The notes beneath the pieces were generated by a model that made no database searches, had not been told where the DNA came from, and saw only the letters and a program-made list of their open reading frames with translations. The translations under genes were made by a program, and so were the position numbers. Below, piece after piece: positions 1-6,690 of a stretch of 8,568 bases of DNA. The stretch is from Candidatus Aminicenantota bacterium (GTDB lineage: Bacteria > Acidobacteriota > Aminicenantia > Aminicenantales > JAFGAV01), in the NCBI GenBank assembly GCA_016867615.1, contig VGJG01000058.1:1-8568 (forward strand), in the 5' to 3' direction. The first letter of the stretch is position 1. Every line of letters begins with the position of its first letter.

Positions 1-757
1 CCACCTGGCCCAGAAAGGGGATCTCCCTCTTGGAGGCCGCCGATTCCCTCTCCAGGGGCTCGTCGACGACGTTGAGGAAAATCGTCAGGTGCTGGCGTAG
101 GATCCGGGCCGCCTGGGAGAGGGCCTCGGCGGGGGACATGGCACCCGTCGTCCAGACTTCCAGGGTGAGGTTCTCGTAGTCGATGCGCTTCCCCACCCGG
201 GCCGGCTCGACGCGGTAATTGACCTTGGTGACGGGCGAGTGGGAGGAGTCCAGGGGGATGAAATCCACGCTCTGCTCGGGGTCGAAATTCTGGTCGGCGG
301 GGACGTATCCCCGGTTGTTCTTGACGACCATCTCCGCCTCGAGCCTTCCGTCCTTGTCCAGGTGGGCGATGATCACGTCCTTGTCGAGGATCTCCAAGTC
401 CGCGTCATGGACGATGTCCGAGGCCTTGACCTCGGCCGGTCCCCGGACGTCGAGGCTGATCGTCTTGGGCTGGGAGCCGTTGAGCTTCAGGGGAATGCTT
501 TTGAGATTGAGCAGGACGTCGGTGACGTCCTCGACCACTCCGGGGATGGTGGAGAACTCATGCAACACCCCCTGGATGCGGACGGAGGTCAAAGCCGCCC
601 CGGGGATGGAGGACAGGAGGATGCGCCTCAAGGAGTTGCCGACCGTGATCCCGTACCCCCGCTCGAACGGCTGGGCGCTGAAGCGGCCGTAGCGGCTGGT
701 CATGGAATCATAGTCCGGCTCGAGATACTTCGGCTTCTGGAATCCGGATTCAAACAT
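1..757 (-). CDS. rpoA: RNA polymerase alpha subunit, N-terminal domain, 3' end outside window
   Basis: Alpha dimerises to scaffold assembly of beta and beta' in RNA polymerase. The 252 codons visible cover essentially the whole N-terminal assembly domain. Features in order are GFQKPKYLEPD (5-15), YGRFSAQPFERGYG, GNSLRRILLSSIPGAA (40-55), GVLHEFSTIPGVVEDVTDVLLNLK (starting at 63), DLEILDKD, NRGYVPA (148-154), RVGKRIDYENLTLEVWT (187-203) and the dimerisation helix SPAEALSQAARIL (208-220). R44 and R45 match the conserved arginine pair. The DNA- and activator-binding C-terminal domain would follow beyond base 1. The ATG at 757 has a strong AGGAGG site. An in-frame ATG at 802 would add 15 residues but lacks a ribosome site. 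Confidence 0.99.
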   Translation of the reverse strand, partial: MFESGFQKPKYLEPDYDSMTSRYGRFSAQPFERGYGITVGNSLRRILLSSIPGAALTSVRIQGVLHEFSTIPGVVEDVTDVLLNLKSIPLKLNGSQPKTISLDVRGPAEVKASDIVHDADLEILDKDVIIAHLDKDGRLEAEMVVKNNRGYVPADQNFDPEQSVDFIPLDSSHSPVTKVNYRVEPARVGKRIDYENLTLEVWTTGAMSPAEALSQAARILRQHLTIFLNVVDEPLERESAASKREIPFLGQV

Positions 758-760
758 GGC

Positions 761-769
761 TCCTCCTCT
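761..769 (-). promoter_or_regulatory. Ribosome binding site deciding the rpoA start
   Basis: The minus strand reads AGAGGAGGA, with the AGGAGG core 4 bases before ATG at 757. It lies within the 45-base rpsD-rpoA interval, the longest in the window. It favours ATG 757 over the in-frame ATG at 802, which has no purine-rich sequence upstream. Confidence 0.85.
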
Positions 770-802
770 CTCCCCCTCGAAGACTTTCGCCTCGGCGGTC
801 AT

Positions 803-1429
803 TTATTTGGAATACAGCTCGACGACCAGGTGCTCCTCGACCGGTATGGTCACGTCCGCCCGAGTGGGCAGCGACACGACGCGAACGGCGAGGTTCTCCC
901 GGTCGACTTCAAGCCAGCCGGGGACGGTTTTCGTCCTGTGCGTCTCGACCACGTCCCTCAAGCCGGCTCGCTTGGCCGACTGGTCGCGAAAAACGACCTT
1001 GTCTTCCTTGGCCACGGGATAGGACGGCACGAAAACCTTCCGCCCGTTGACCAGAAAGTGGCCGTGGGCGATGAGCAGCCGGGCTTGGGCCCGGGACAGG
1101 GCGAAGCCGGCGAGGAAGACGACGTTGTCCAGTCGGCGCTCGAGCAGGCTGAGAAGGTTCTCGCCCGTGACGCCCTTCTGCCGCTCCGCCCGGGTGAAGA
1201 ACAGGCGGAACTGCTTTTCCGACATGCCGTAAAACCTCTTCAGCTTCTGCTTCTCCCTAAGCTGGATGCCGTAGCCCAGGATCCGCCGCCGGATGCGGCC
1301 GTGCTGGCCGGGGGCGTAGGACCTCCGCTCGACGGGGCATTTGCTGCTCAGACATTTGCTTCCCTTGAGGAACAGCTTGGTCTTCTCCACCCGGCAACGG
1401 CGGCAGACCGCGTTCTGGCTCGTGGACAT
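803..1429 (-). CDS. rpsD: 30S ribosomal protein S4, zinc-binding type (uS4)
   Basis: S4 nucleates 30S assembly by binding the 16S 5' domain and affects decoding accuracy; in E. coli it also represses the alpha operon. The product is 208 residues. The N-terminal zinc knuckle is complete: C9, C12, C26 and C31, the same positions as in Thermus S4, whereas E. coli S4 lacks it. SYAPGQHG (37-44) and LREKQKLKRFYGMSEKQF (57-74) follow. The S4 RNA-binding domain begins at LERRLDNVVFLAGFALSRAQAR (96-117) and includes HFLVNGRKV. The ATG at 1429 has GAGGAG 6 bases upstream in the 12-base gap after rpsK. The stop TAA directly abuts an ATG at 802 that is in frame with rpoA. Confidence 0.99.
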   Translation of the reverse strand: MSTSQNAVCRRCRVEKTKLFLKGSKCLSSKCPVERRSYAPGQHGRIRRRILGYGIQLREKQKLKRFYGMSEKQFRLFFTRAERQKGVTGENLLSLLERRLDNVVFLAGFALSRAQARLLIAHGHFLVNGRKVFVPSYPVAKEDKVVFRDQSAKRAGLRDVVETHRTKTVPGWLEVDRENLAVRVVSLPTRADVTIPVEEHLVVELYSK

Positions 1430-1441
1430 GGATCACTCCTC

Positions 1442-1840
1442 TCAGACCCGCCGCCGTCTCCGGACGCGGCAGCCGTTGTGGGGGATGGGGGTCACATCGC
1501 GGATCGACCGGATCTCCAGGCCGGAAGTCTGCAGCGACCGGATGGCCGATTCCCGGCCGGAGCCGGGGCCCTTGACCCGGACTTCGATCGTGCGCACGCC
1601 CATCTCCCGGGCCTTGCCGGCCACTTCCTTGGCCGCCAGCTGGGCGGCGAAAGGCGTCCCCTTCCGCGCCCCCTTGAATCCGGCCGTGCCGGCGCTCGAC
1701 CAGCACACGGTCTGGCCCTCCTGGTCGGTGATGGTGATGACCGTATTGTTGAACGTCGACTGGACGTGGGCGACGCCGTAGCTGACCTCGCGCTTCTTTG
1801 TTTTTTTCTTGGCGGACGTGGTGGTTTTGGGTTTGGGCAT
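1442..1840 (-). CDS. rpsK: 30S ribosomal protein S11 (uS11)
   Basis: S11 is on the 30S platform near the mRNA exit and the E site. The product is 132 residues. After a lysine-rich leader (residues 1-17) come [15 protein letters not shown] (25-39), [23 protein letters not shown] (starting at 48), [13 protein letters not shown] (89-101) and [11 protein letters not shown] (115-125). The HNG sequence corresponds to the site that becomes isoaspartate in E. coli. The terminal residues read [10 protein letters not shown]; in E. coli this region reads GCRPPKKRRV, so PPK is replaced by an arginine-rich stretch. The ATG at 1840 has AGAGGAG upstream in the 19-base gap after rpsM; the stop is TGA. Confidence 0.99.
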   Translation of the reverse strand: MPKPKTTTSAKKKTKKREVSYGVAHVQSTFNNTVITITDQEGQTVCWSSAGTAGFKGARKGTPFAAQLAAKEVAGKAREMGVRTIEVRVKGPGSGRESAIRSLQTSGLEIRSIRDVTPIPHNGCRVRRRRRV

Positions 1841-1859
1841 GTCCGGCTCCTCTCCGCTC

Positions 1860-2240
1860 CTAGGCGGTCTTCTCCTTGGCCTTCTTGATCGTGCGGCCGC
1901 GCGGCCCCTTCCGCGTCCGGGCGTTGGTCTTCGTCCTCTGGCCCCGGACGGGCAGCTTGCGCTTGTGGCGCATGCCGCGGTAGCAGCCGATGTCGATCAG
2001 CCGCTTGATGTTCATGGCGACCTCTTTGCGCAGGTCGCCCTCGATCTTTTCCCGCTTCTCGATGATCTGACGGATGGCGTTGACCTCTTCCTCTGTCAGA
2101 GCCTTGACCTTCTTGTTCTTGTCGATTCGGGCTTCCCTGAGGATGGCGTTCGACTTGGACCGACCGATGCCGAAGATGTAGGTCAGACCCACTTCGACCC
2201 TCTTGTCCGGGGGAAGCGTGATGCCTGCGATTCGTGCCAT
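1860..2240 (-). CDS. rpsM: 30S ribosomal protein S13 (uS13)
   Basis: S13 is in the 30S head, contacts the P-site tRNA and forms inter-subunit bridges with L5. The product is 126 residues. It starts [21 protein letters not shown] and has the helix-hairpin-type GIGRSKS segment (24-30). It carries the signature [20 protein letters not shown] (85-104), followed by [10 protein letters not shown] and a lysine-rich tail that reaches the tRNA. The ATG at 2240 is 13 bases after rpmJ, with a modest AGAGGT site. In E. coli, S4 represses the alpha operon through a pseudoknot just upstream of rpsM. Here only 13 bases separate it from rpmJ, so no comparable leader is visible. Confidence 0.99.
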   Translation of the reverse strand: MARIAGITLPPDKRVEVGLTYIFGIGRSKSNAILREARIDKNKKVKALTEEEVNAIRQIIEKREKIEGDLRKEVAMNIKRLIDIGCYRGMRHKRKLPVRGQRTKTNARTRKGPRGRTIKKAKEKTA

Positions 2241-2253
2241 GGAGCGACCTCTC

Positions 2254-2367
2254 TCAGCCTTGTTTTTGCTTATGACGCGGGTTGATGCAGATCACCCGGA
2301 GGGTTCCCTTCCTCTTGATGATCTTGCAGTTCCGGCATATTTTCTTCACCGATGCTCTGACTTTCAT
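2254..2367 (-). CDS. rpmJ: 50S ribosomal protein L36, zinc-binding type (bL36)
   Basis: L36 is the smallest 50S protein; it binds 23S rRNA and helps order the region below the L7/L12 stalk. The product is 37 residues, the standard length, beginning [15 protein letters not shown] and ending NPRHKQKQG. The zinc ligands C11, C14, C27 and H32 are all present, so this is the C+ form. The ATG at 2367 follows an AAAGGA ribosome site that overlaps the infA stop region (11-base gap). The TGA stop is 13 bases from rpsM. The gene is easily missed because of its size. Confidence 0.98.
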   Translation of the reverse strand: MKVRASVKKICRNCKIIKRKGTLRVICINPRHKQKQG

Positions 2368-2378
2368 CGTCCCGTCCT

Positions 2379-2597
2379 TTATTTGTACCTGTAGGTGATG
2401 CGGCCCTTGGTCAAGTCGTAGGCCGACAGCTCGACCTGGACCTTGTCCCCGGGAAGGATACGGATGAAATGCTTCCGCATCTTGCCCGAGATATGGGCCA
2501 GGATGACATGCTTGTTGGCCAGCTCTACGCGGAACATGGCGTTGGGCAGGGTTTCGACGACCGTGCCCTCCGTCTCATACACATCCTGTTTAGGCAT
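2379..2597 (-). CDS. infA: Translation initiation factor IF-1
   Basis: IF1 binds the 30S A site during initiation and works with IF2 and IF3. The product is exactly 72 residues, a single OB-fold S1-like domain. Hallmarks are [17 protein letters not shown] (residues 10-26), [22 protein letters not shown] (starting at 30) and the terminal [13 protein letters not shown]. The ATG at 2597 lies inside the end of map (8-base overlap), with GGAGGAG 7 bases upstream. The TAA stop is 11 bases from rpmJ. An infA-rpmJ pair upstream of rpsM is the usual arrangement in many bacterial phyla. Confidence 0.99.
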   Translation of the reverse strand: MPKQDVYETEGTVVETLPNAMFRVELANKHVILAHISGKMRKHFIRILPGDKVQVELSAYDLTKGRITYRYK

Positions 2598-3393
2598 ACG
2601 GCTTCTCCTCCAGTCGCCTCCGGGGAACGTCCGCGGGGAGGGGCAGGCTGAGGATCTCGGGCCCGTCGTCCGTCAGGGCGACGGTGTGCTCGAAATGCGC
2701 GGCCAGGCTGCGGTCCCGGGTGCAGGCCGTCCAGCCGTCGGACAGGACCTCGACCTCGGGCCGGCCGGCGGCGATCATGGGCTCGATGGCCAGGGTCAGT
2801 CTCCTCCGGATCTTCGGCCCGCGGCCCGGGGCGCCGAAGTTGGGGATCTGGGGCTCCTCGTGAAGAGACCGCCCGATCCCGTGGCCGACGAAATCCCGGA
2901 TGACGGAGAAGCCCCGGGCCTCGACGCTGGCTTGGACGGCGTGGGAAATGTCGGAGATCCGCCGGTCGTCGCGAAGCTGCTCCAGCCCCTTGAAGAAGGC
3001 CGTCTCCGCGGCGGCGATCAAGGCCTCGGCCAGGGGAGCCACCCGGCCCACGGGACAGGTTACGGCCGCGTCGCCGAAGAAGCCCTGATAGAGGACGCCG
3101 AAATCCAGGCCGACGATATCTCCCTCCCGAAGGACGCGGTCGGAGGGGATGCCGTGGATGATCACCTCGTTGACCGAAGTGCAGAGCGAGGCGGGATAGC
3201 CCCGGTAGCCCTTGAAGGCCGGCTCGGCTCCCAGCTCCTCCGCCCTCCTCTCGGCGTAGGCGTCCAAGTCCCGGGTCTCGACTCCGGGGGCGACCAGGGC
3301 GCGCAGCTCGGCCAGAACCCGGCCGGCGATCTGTCCGCTGCGGCGCATGGCGGCCAGTTCCTCGTCCGTCTTGTAGTTGATGGCGACCACCAT
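2590..3393 (-). CDS. map: Type I methionine aminopeptidase
   Basis: Cytosolic metalloprotease that removes the initiator methionine from nascent proteins when the second residue is small. The product is 267 residues and has the pita-bread fold signatures. The dimetal ligands are all present: D97 (GLDFG), D108 (GDAAVT), H171 (VGHGIG), E204 (AIEPM) and E235 (HFEHTVAL), with active-site H80 and H178. These positions match E. coli numbering closely. The start is ATG at 3393, 2 bases after the adk stop and 6 bases after GGAG; the TTG at 3399 would have no spacing from that site. One oddity is [11 protein letters not shown] (196-206), where most homologues have a turn ending GM before the T/V. The 3' end overlaps infA by 8 bases. 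Confidence 0.98.
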   Translation of the reverse strand: MVVAINYKTDEELAAMRRSGQIAGRVLAELRALVAPGVETRDLDAYAERRAEELGAEPAFKGYRGYPASLCTSVNEVIIHGIPSDRVLREGDIVGLDFGVLYQGFFGDAAVTCPVGRVAPLAEALIAAAETAFFKGLEQLRDDRRISDISHAVQASVEARGFSVIRDFVGHGIGRSLHEEPQIPNFGAPGRGPKIRRRLTLAIEPMIAAGRPEVEVLSDGWTACTRDRSLAAHFEHTVALTDDGPEILSLPLPADVPRRRLEEKPYA

Positions 3394-3395
3394 GC

Positions 3396-4064
3396 TCAAC
3401 TCCGCCGCTCTTCGGTCGCGCCGCTCAGGAAGGCCTCGAGCTGCCCGACGATCCGCCCGAAGACCTCCTCGGGCCTCCCCGTCCCCGGAACCGTCCGGTA
3501 GACGCTCCTGCTCCGATAATACTCCCTCAGGGGAGCCGTCTGGGCTTCGAAGACCCTCAGCCTCTCACGGATGACTTCCGGCTTATCGTCCGCTCGGATT
3601 TCGAGCGCCCCTCCACAGGCGGCGCACCGGCCCTCCTCTGCGCCCGGGGGCGAGGCCGGTCCGAAGACGGCCCGGCAGCCGGGGCAGACGTGCCGGCGGG
3701 ACAGCCTGTCGACGAGGTCCTCGGCCCCGACCTGGATATCAAGGACCCTCTCGGGGCGCCGGCCGTCGATCCGCAGCAGGCTTTCGGCCTGGGCGACCGT
3801 CCGGGGGAACCCGTCCAGGACATAGCCGTGACGGTGTTCCTCCCTCTGTACGGCCTCCTCCACGAGTCCGACCACGATGTCGTCGCTGACCAGAAGCCCC
3901 CGCTTCATCATGTCCTCGGCCCGCCGTCCCAGGGGGGTCTCCCTGCGGACGGCTTCGCGGAGGATGTCTCCCGTCGAGATCCGCGGCAGGCGGAATTTCT
4001 CCTCAATCAGGCAGGCCTGGGTTCCTTTGCCCGAGCCCGGCGGACCGAGGAGGATGACCCTCAT
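3396..4064 (-). CDS. adk: Adenylate kinase with zinc-type LID domain
   Basis: Cytosolic enzyme that interconverts ATP + AMP and 2 ADP, balancing adenine nucleotides. The product is 222 residues, a long-type bacterial adenylate kinase. The P-loop GPPGSGKGT spans residues 7-15. STGD at 30-33 and DGFPRT at 84-89 form the AMP-binding region. The LID domain (about 122-160) carries C127-x2-C130 and C147-x2-C150, a complete four-cysteine zinc site of the kind found in Gram-positive and many other enzymes but absent from E. coli. RADDKPEVIRERL follows at 157-169. The ATG at 4064 overlaps the secY stop as ATGA, with GGAG 6 bases upstream. It is followed directly by map, an arrangement common outside Gammaproteobacteria. 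Confidence 0.99.
   Translation of the reverse strand: MRVILLGPPGSGKGTQACLIEEKFRLPRISTGDILREAVRRETPLGRRAEDMMKRGLLVSDDIVVGLVEEAVQREEHRHGYVLDGFPRTVAQAESLLRIDGRRPERVLDIQVGAEDLVDRLSRRHVCPGCRAVFGPASPPGAEEGRCAACGGALEIRADDKPEVIRERLRVFEAQTAPLREYYRSRSVYRTVPGTGRPEEVFGRIVGQLEAFLSGATEERRS
3400..3403 (-). promoter_or_regulatory. Ribosome binding site deciding the map start
   Basis: GGAG on the minus strand lies 6 bases before ATG at 3393, inside the last codons of adk. It abuts the alternative TTG at 3399 with no spacer, so it supports the ATG and removes two residues from the longer version. Confidence 0.75.
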
Positions 4065-5488
4065 CCCCTTCTCCCCCGGATGCGGGTGCGTCGCATGAAA
4101 CCGTCATAATGCCGCATGACGAGCTGGGCCTCGACCTGCTGCAGGGTGTCCATGGCCACGCCGACGACGATCAGGATCGTCGTCCCGCCGAAGTAGAAGG
4201 GGACCTGCATGCCCTTGGTGACGAAGCTCGGCAGGATCCTGTCCAGAAAGGCCCCCACGAACGGCAGCCCGCTCACCCGGAAGCCGGTCATAAGAAACTC
4301 GGGCAGGATGGCCAGCAGGGCCAGGTAGACGGCGCCGACCAGCGTCAGCCGGCTGAGGACGGAGTCGATGTAGTCGGAGGTGTTCTTCCCGGGACGGATG
4401 CCGGGAATGAAGCCCCCGTATTTCTGGAGGTTGTCGGCCACGTCCGTGGGGTTGAAGATGATCGACACGTAGAAGTAGGTGAAGAAGATGATCGAGGCGA
4501 TGTACAGCAGATTGTAGAGCGGCATGCCCATGCTGAACTGCGTTTGGACGGCCTGGAAGAAAGGGATCTTGATCAGCCCGGCCATGGTGGAGGGGATGGT
4601 GATGATCGAGGCGGCGAAGATGATGGGAATGACGCCGCCGGTGTTGACCCGCAGGGGCAGGTGGGTGCTCTGCCCGCCGTAGATCTTCCGTCCGACGATC
4701 CGCTTGGCGTAGGACACCGGGATCCGGCGCTGGCTCCGTTCGACGTAGACGATGAAGGCGATGACCGCCACCATGAGGGCGACGATGAGCGTGATTTTGA
4801 TGATGTCCATCGTCCCCGTCTGCAGGCCGACGACGACGCCCTGGATGCCCGAGGGAAAATTGACCACGATTCCGGAGAAGATGATGAGGGAGATGCCGTT
4901 GCCGATCCCCCGTTCCGAGATCTGCTCGCCCAGCCACATGATGAACACCGTTCCCGTGGTCAGGGTCAGGATGGTCATGATCTGGAACCACAGGCCGGGG
5001 TTGGAAACGATGGGCGTCCCCGGGTCGACGAAGATCTTCGCCCCGCGGCGGACGATCTCCCCCCCCGGGCTCTTCAGGGTCTGGAGGAAGAAGGAGATGG
5101 CCAGGGCCTGGATGAGACAGATGATCAGCGTTCCGTACCGGGTGTACTGGGTGATCTTCTTCCGCCCCAGCTCCCCCTCTTTGGACAGCCGCTCGAGGTA
5201 CGGCCAGACGACCTGCAGCAGCTGGAGGATGATCGAGGCGCTTATGTAGGGCATGATCCCCAGGGCGAAAACCGTCAACCGGGACATGTTGCGTCCGGAG
5301 AACAGGTCGACGAACCCCAGGATCGATCCCTTGGCCTGGCTGTTCCACAGGGTTTCGAGGGCGTCGGGGTTGATCCCCGGGTTCGGAATCTGGGCGCCGA
5401 GCCGATAGACGGCCAGAAGAAGGAGGGTGAAGATGACCCGCTTCCTCAGGTCCGGGATGCTGAAGATGTTGCGGATGCTGTCGAGCAT
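4061..5488 (-). CDS. secY: Protein translocase subunit SecY
   Basis: SecY is the channel of the Sec translocon in the inner membrane. With SecE and SecG it passes unfolded proteins outward and inserts membrane proteins. The 475-residue product shows ten hydrophobic segments at about residues 17-31, 71-93, 118-137, 167-186, 199-220, 230-250, 284-305, 325-346, 381-400 and 432-447. Signatures include GIMPYISASIILQLL (77-91, TM2), MWLGEQISERGIGNGISLII (184-203), the cytosolic RRIPVSYAKR loop (254-263), and NPTDVADNLQKYGGFIPGIRPG (346-367). R365 matches the SecA-coupling arginine of the C5 loop. The TM3-TM4 exterior loop (about 138-166) is longer than in E. coli, whose SecY has 443 residues. The gene overlaps rplO by 1 base and adk by 4 bases. 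Confidence 0.99.
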   Translation of the reverse strand: MLDSIRNIFSIPDLRKRVIFTLLLLAVYRLGAQIPNPGINPDALETLWNSQAKGSILGFVDLFSGRNMSRLTVFALGIMPYISASIILQLLQVVWPYLERLSKEGELGRKKITQYTRYGTLIICLIQALAISFFLQTLKSPGGEIVRRGAKIFVDPGTPIVSNPGLWFQIMTILTLTTGTVFIMWLGEQISERGIGNGISLIIFSGIVVNFPSGIQGVVVGLQTGTMDIIKITLIVALMVAVIAFIVYVERSQRRIPVSYAKRIVGRKIYGGQSTHLPLRVNTGGVIPIIFAASIITIPSTMAGLIKIPFFQAVQTQFSMGMPLYNLLYIASIIFFTYFYVSIIFNPTDVADNLQKYGGFIPGIRPGKNTSDYIDSVLSRLTLVGAVYLALLAILPEFLMTGFRVSGLPFVGAFLDRILPSFVTKGMQVPFYFGGTTILIVVGVAMDTLQQVEAQLVMRHYDGFMRRTRIRGRRG

Positions 5489-5934
5489 CAGGCCCTCCCC
5501 GCCAGGACGGCTTTGCCGCCGGCTTCCTCGATTTTCTTCTGGGCGGACTGGGTGAATTTATGGGCGGTGATGGTCTTGGCCGAAGAGAGGCTCCCCCGAC
5601 CCAGGACCTTCACGCCCGCCGTATTCTTTTTGACCAGGCCGGCGGCAATCAGCTCGGGCAAGCCGATCTCCGTCTTGTCGATCTTGTTCAAGCGGTCGAG
5701 GTTGACCTCGGAATATTCCTTGCGGAAGACGTTGGTGAACCCGCGCTTGGGGATGCGCCGGTGGAGGGGCATCTGCCCGCCTTCAAAACCCCGCTTCCGG
5801 GAAAAGCCGGCGTTGGACAGCTGGCCCTTATGGCCGTGTCCTGAAGTCTTGCCCCGGCCCGACCCCGGACCCCGTCCCACTCTTCTTCCCGCTTTCCGGG
5901 AACCCTTGGCCGGCTTCAGATTGCTGAGTTTCAT
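5488..5934 (-). CDS. rplO: 50S ribosomal protein L15 (uL15)
   Basis: L15 is a late-assembly 50S protein whose long N-terminal arm penetrates 23S rRNA. The product is 148 residues, the normal length. The basic glycine-rich arm is evident: GRRVGRGPGSGRGKTSGHGHKG (residues 16-37), then RGFEGGQMPLHRRIPKRGF (48-66). The globular C-terminal domain follows, ending near IEEAGGKAVL. The ATG at 5934 overlaps the rpmD stop as ATGA, with a TGGAG site 5 bases upstream. The stop TGA shares one base with the secY ATG (TGATG), the classic rplO-secY junction that supports coupled translation. Confidence 0.99.
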   Translation of the reverse strand: MKLSNLKPAKGSRKAGRRVGRGPGSGRGKTSGHGHKGQLSNAGFSRKRGFEGGQMPLHRRIPKRGFTNVFRKEYSEVNLDRLNKIDKTEIGLPELIAAGLVKKNTAGVKVLGRGSLSSAKTITAHKFTQSAQKKIEEAGGKAVLAGRA

Positions 5935-6161
5935 TTCGACTCCACGACTTCCACTTCAACCAGGTGACTGATCTTGCGGATCATCCCCCGGATCTCGGGG
6001 CGGTCCGGTCTCCGGACCCGGGACTTCAGCTTCCTCAGCCCCAGCCCCCGGGCGATCTCCCGCTGGACGGCGGGCCGATGGATCGTGCTCCGGACGAGGG
6101 TGATGTCCAGCCAGCGGCCCTCGGCGGTCCCTTGCGCGTCCGATTTCTTTTTCACTGCCAT
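5931..6161 (-). CDS. rpmD: 50S ribosomal protein L30 (uL30), with N-terminal extension
   Basis: L30 is a small bacterial 50S protein. The core runs from about residue 19 to the end and shows [21 protein letters not shown] and the family-typical [15 protein letters not shown]. The product is 76 residues, whereas bacterial L30 is normally about 60. The extra 15 or so residues at the N-terminus ([15 protein letters not shown]) have no counterpart that I know of in well-known L30 proteins. The ATG at 6161 is supported by a GGGAG site 5 bases upstream, and no later ATG or well-placed start precedes the core. It overlaps rpsE by 10 bases and rplO by 4 bases (ATGA junction). Confidence 0.96.
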   Translation of the reverse strand: MAVKKKSDAQGTAEGRWLDITLVRSTIHRPAVQREIARGLGLRKLKSRVRRPDRPEIRGMIRKISHLVEVEVVESK

Positions 6162-6673
6162 ATCGTCTCCCTCGTCTTGTTCCTCACCCTGGCCGCCTGT
6201 TCCGGGCTCACGAGATTCTTCAAGGCCTGGATCGTGGCATGGGCGACGGTGATGGGATTGCTGGAGCGGATCGACTTGGTCAGGATGTCCTTCACCCCGG
6301 CCAATTCCATGATGATCCGCACCGCTCCCCCGGCGATGACGCCCGTGCCCTTGGACGCGGGGCGCAGGACGACCAGTCCGGCGCCATGGCGCCCCTGGAC
6401 GATGTGGGGGATGGTCGTCTCGGCCAGGGTCACGGACATCATGTTCTTCTTGGCGGCTTCCACAGCCTTGGCGATGGCCTGGGGCACCTCGCGCGCCTTG
6501 CCCTTGCCGATGCCCACCATGCCCTTCTCGTTGCCCACGGCCGCCAGGGCGGAGAAGCTCAGGTTTTTGCCGCCCTTGACGACTTTCGTCACCCGGCGGA
6601 TGGAAATGACCTGATCCTTGAATTCGGGCTCGCGCTCCTCGGTTTCGGCTCTCTTCCTGAAATCTCTAGGCAC
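6152..6673 (-). CDS. rpsE: 30S ribosomal protein S5 (uS5)
   Basis: S5 lies on the back of the 30S body near the mRNA entry site and contributes to decoding fidelity. The product is 173 residues, as expected for the family. The N-terminal double-stranded RNA-binding-like domain has [18 protein letters not shown] (residues 26-43) and [14 protein letters not shown] (54-67). The C-terminal domain has the glycine-rich [21 protein letters not shown] (starting at 111) followed by SSNPITV. The start is GTG at 6673, chosen for the AAGGAGG site upstream; longer versions reading back into rplR are shadows. Its 3' end overlaps rpmD by 10 bases, suggesting coupled translation. Confidence 0.98.
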   Translation of the reverse strand: MPRDFRKRAETEEREPEFKDQVISIRRVTKVVKGGKNLSFSALAAVGNEKGMVGIGKGKAREVPQAIAKAVEAAKKNMMSVTLAETTIPHIVQGRHGAGLVVLRPASKGTGVIAGGAVRIIMELAGVKDILTKSIRSSNPITVAHATIQALKNLVSPEQAARVRNKTRETIWQ

Positions 6674-6678
6674 CCTAT

Positions 6679-6685
6679 CCTCCTT
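6679..6685 (-). promoter_or_regulatory. Strong ribosome binding site deciding the rpsE GTG start
   Basis: The minus strand reads AAGGAGG, then 5 bases, then GTG at 6673. This near-perfect Shine-Dalgarno sequence fixes the S5 start at GTG; no ATG is available before the conserved S5 core. Confidence 0.9.
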
Positions 6686-6690
6686 GCGCT

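Noticed and set aside
758..802. Possible promoter or terminator in the rpsD-rpoA gap
   Set aside because: No -10/-35 pair or hairpin with a T-run is visible. The 45 bases are purine-rich on the coding strand, and the part nearest rpoA is explained by its ribosome site.
1801..1807. Run of seven A residues (minus strand) near the start of rpsK, considered as a programmed frameshift site
   Set aside because: It lies in lysine codons of the basic S11 leader, and the frame continues cleanly into conserved S11. No stop, stimulatory hairpin or alternative product is apparent.
239..1888. 549-codon open frame on the plus strand opposite rpoA, rpsD and rpsK
   Set aside because: It is a shadow of three recognisable genes. 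Composition is biased (G, D, L, A, P), no conserved motif appears, and it runs across several real gene boundaries.
2443..3501. 352-codon open frame on the plus strand opposite infA, map and adk
   Set aside because: It is antisense to well-supported genes with no family resemblance, and its length is explained by the rarity of stops in GC-rich sequence.
4104..5348. 414-codon open frame on the minus strand in another frame of secY
   Set aside because: It is an out-of-frame reading of SecY, dominated by H, P, R and D, while the SecY frame itself is unmistakable.
4109..5971. 620-codon open frame on the plus strand opposite secY, rplO and rpmD
   Set aside because: It is antisense to clearly conserved genes, its translation is rich in D, G, P and R as expected from GC-rich shadow frames, and it shows no recognisable domain or ribosome site.
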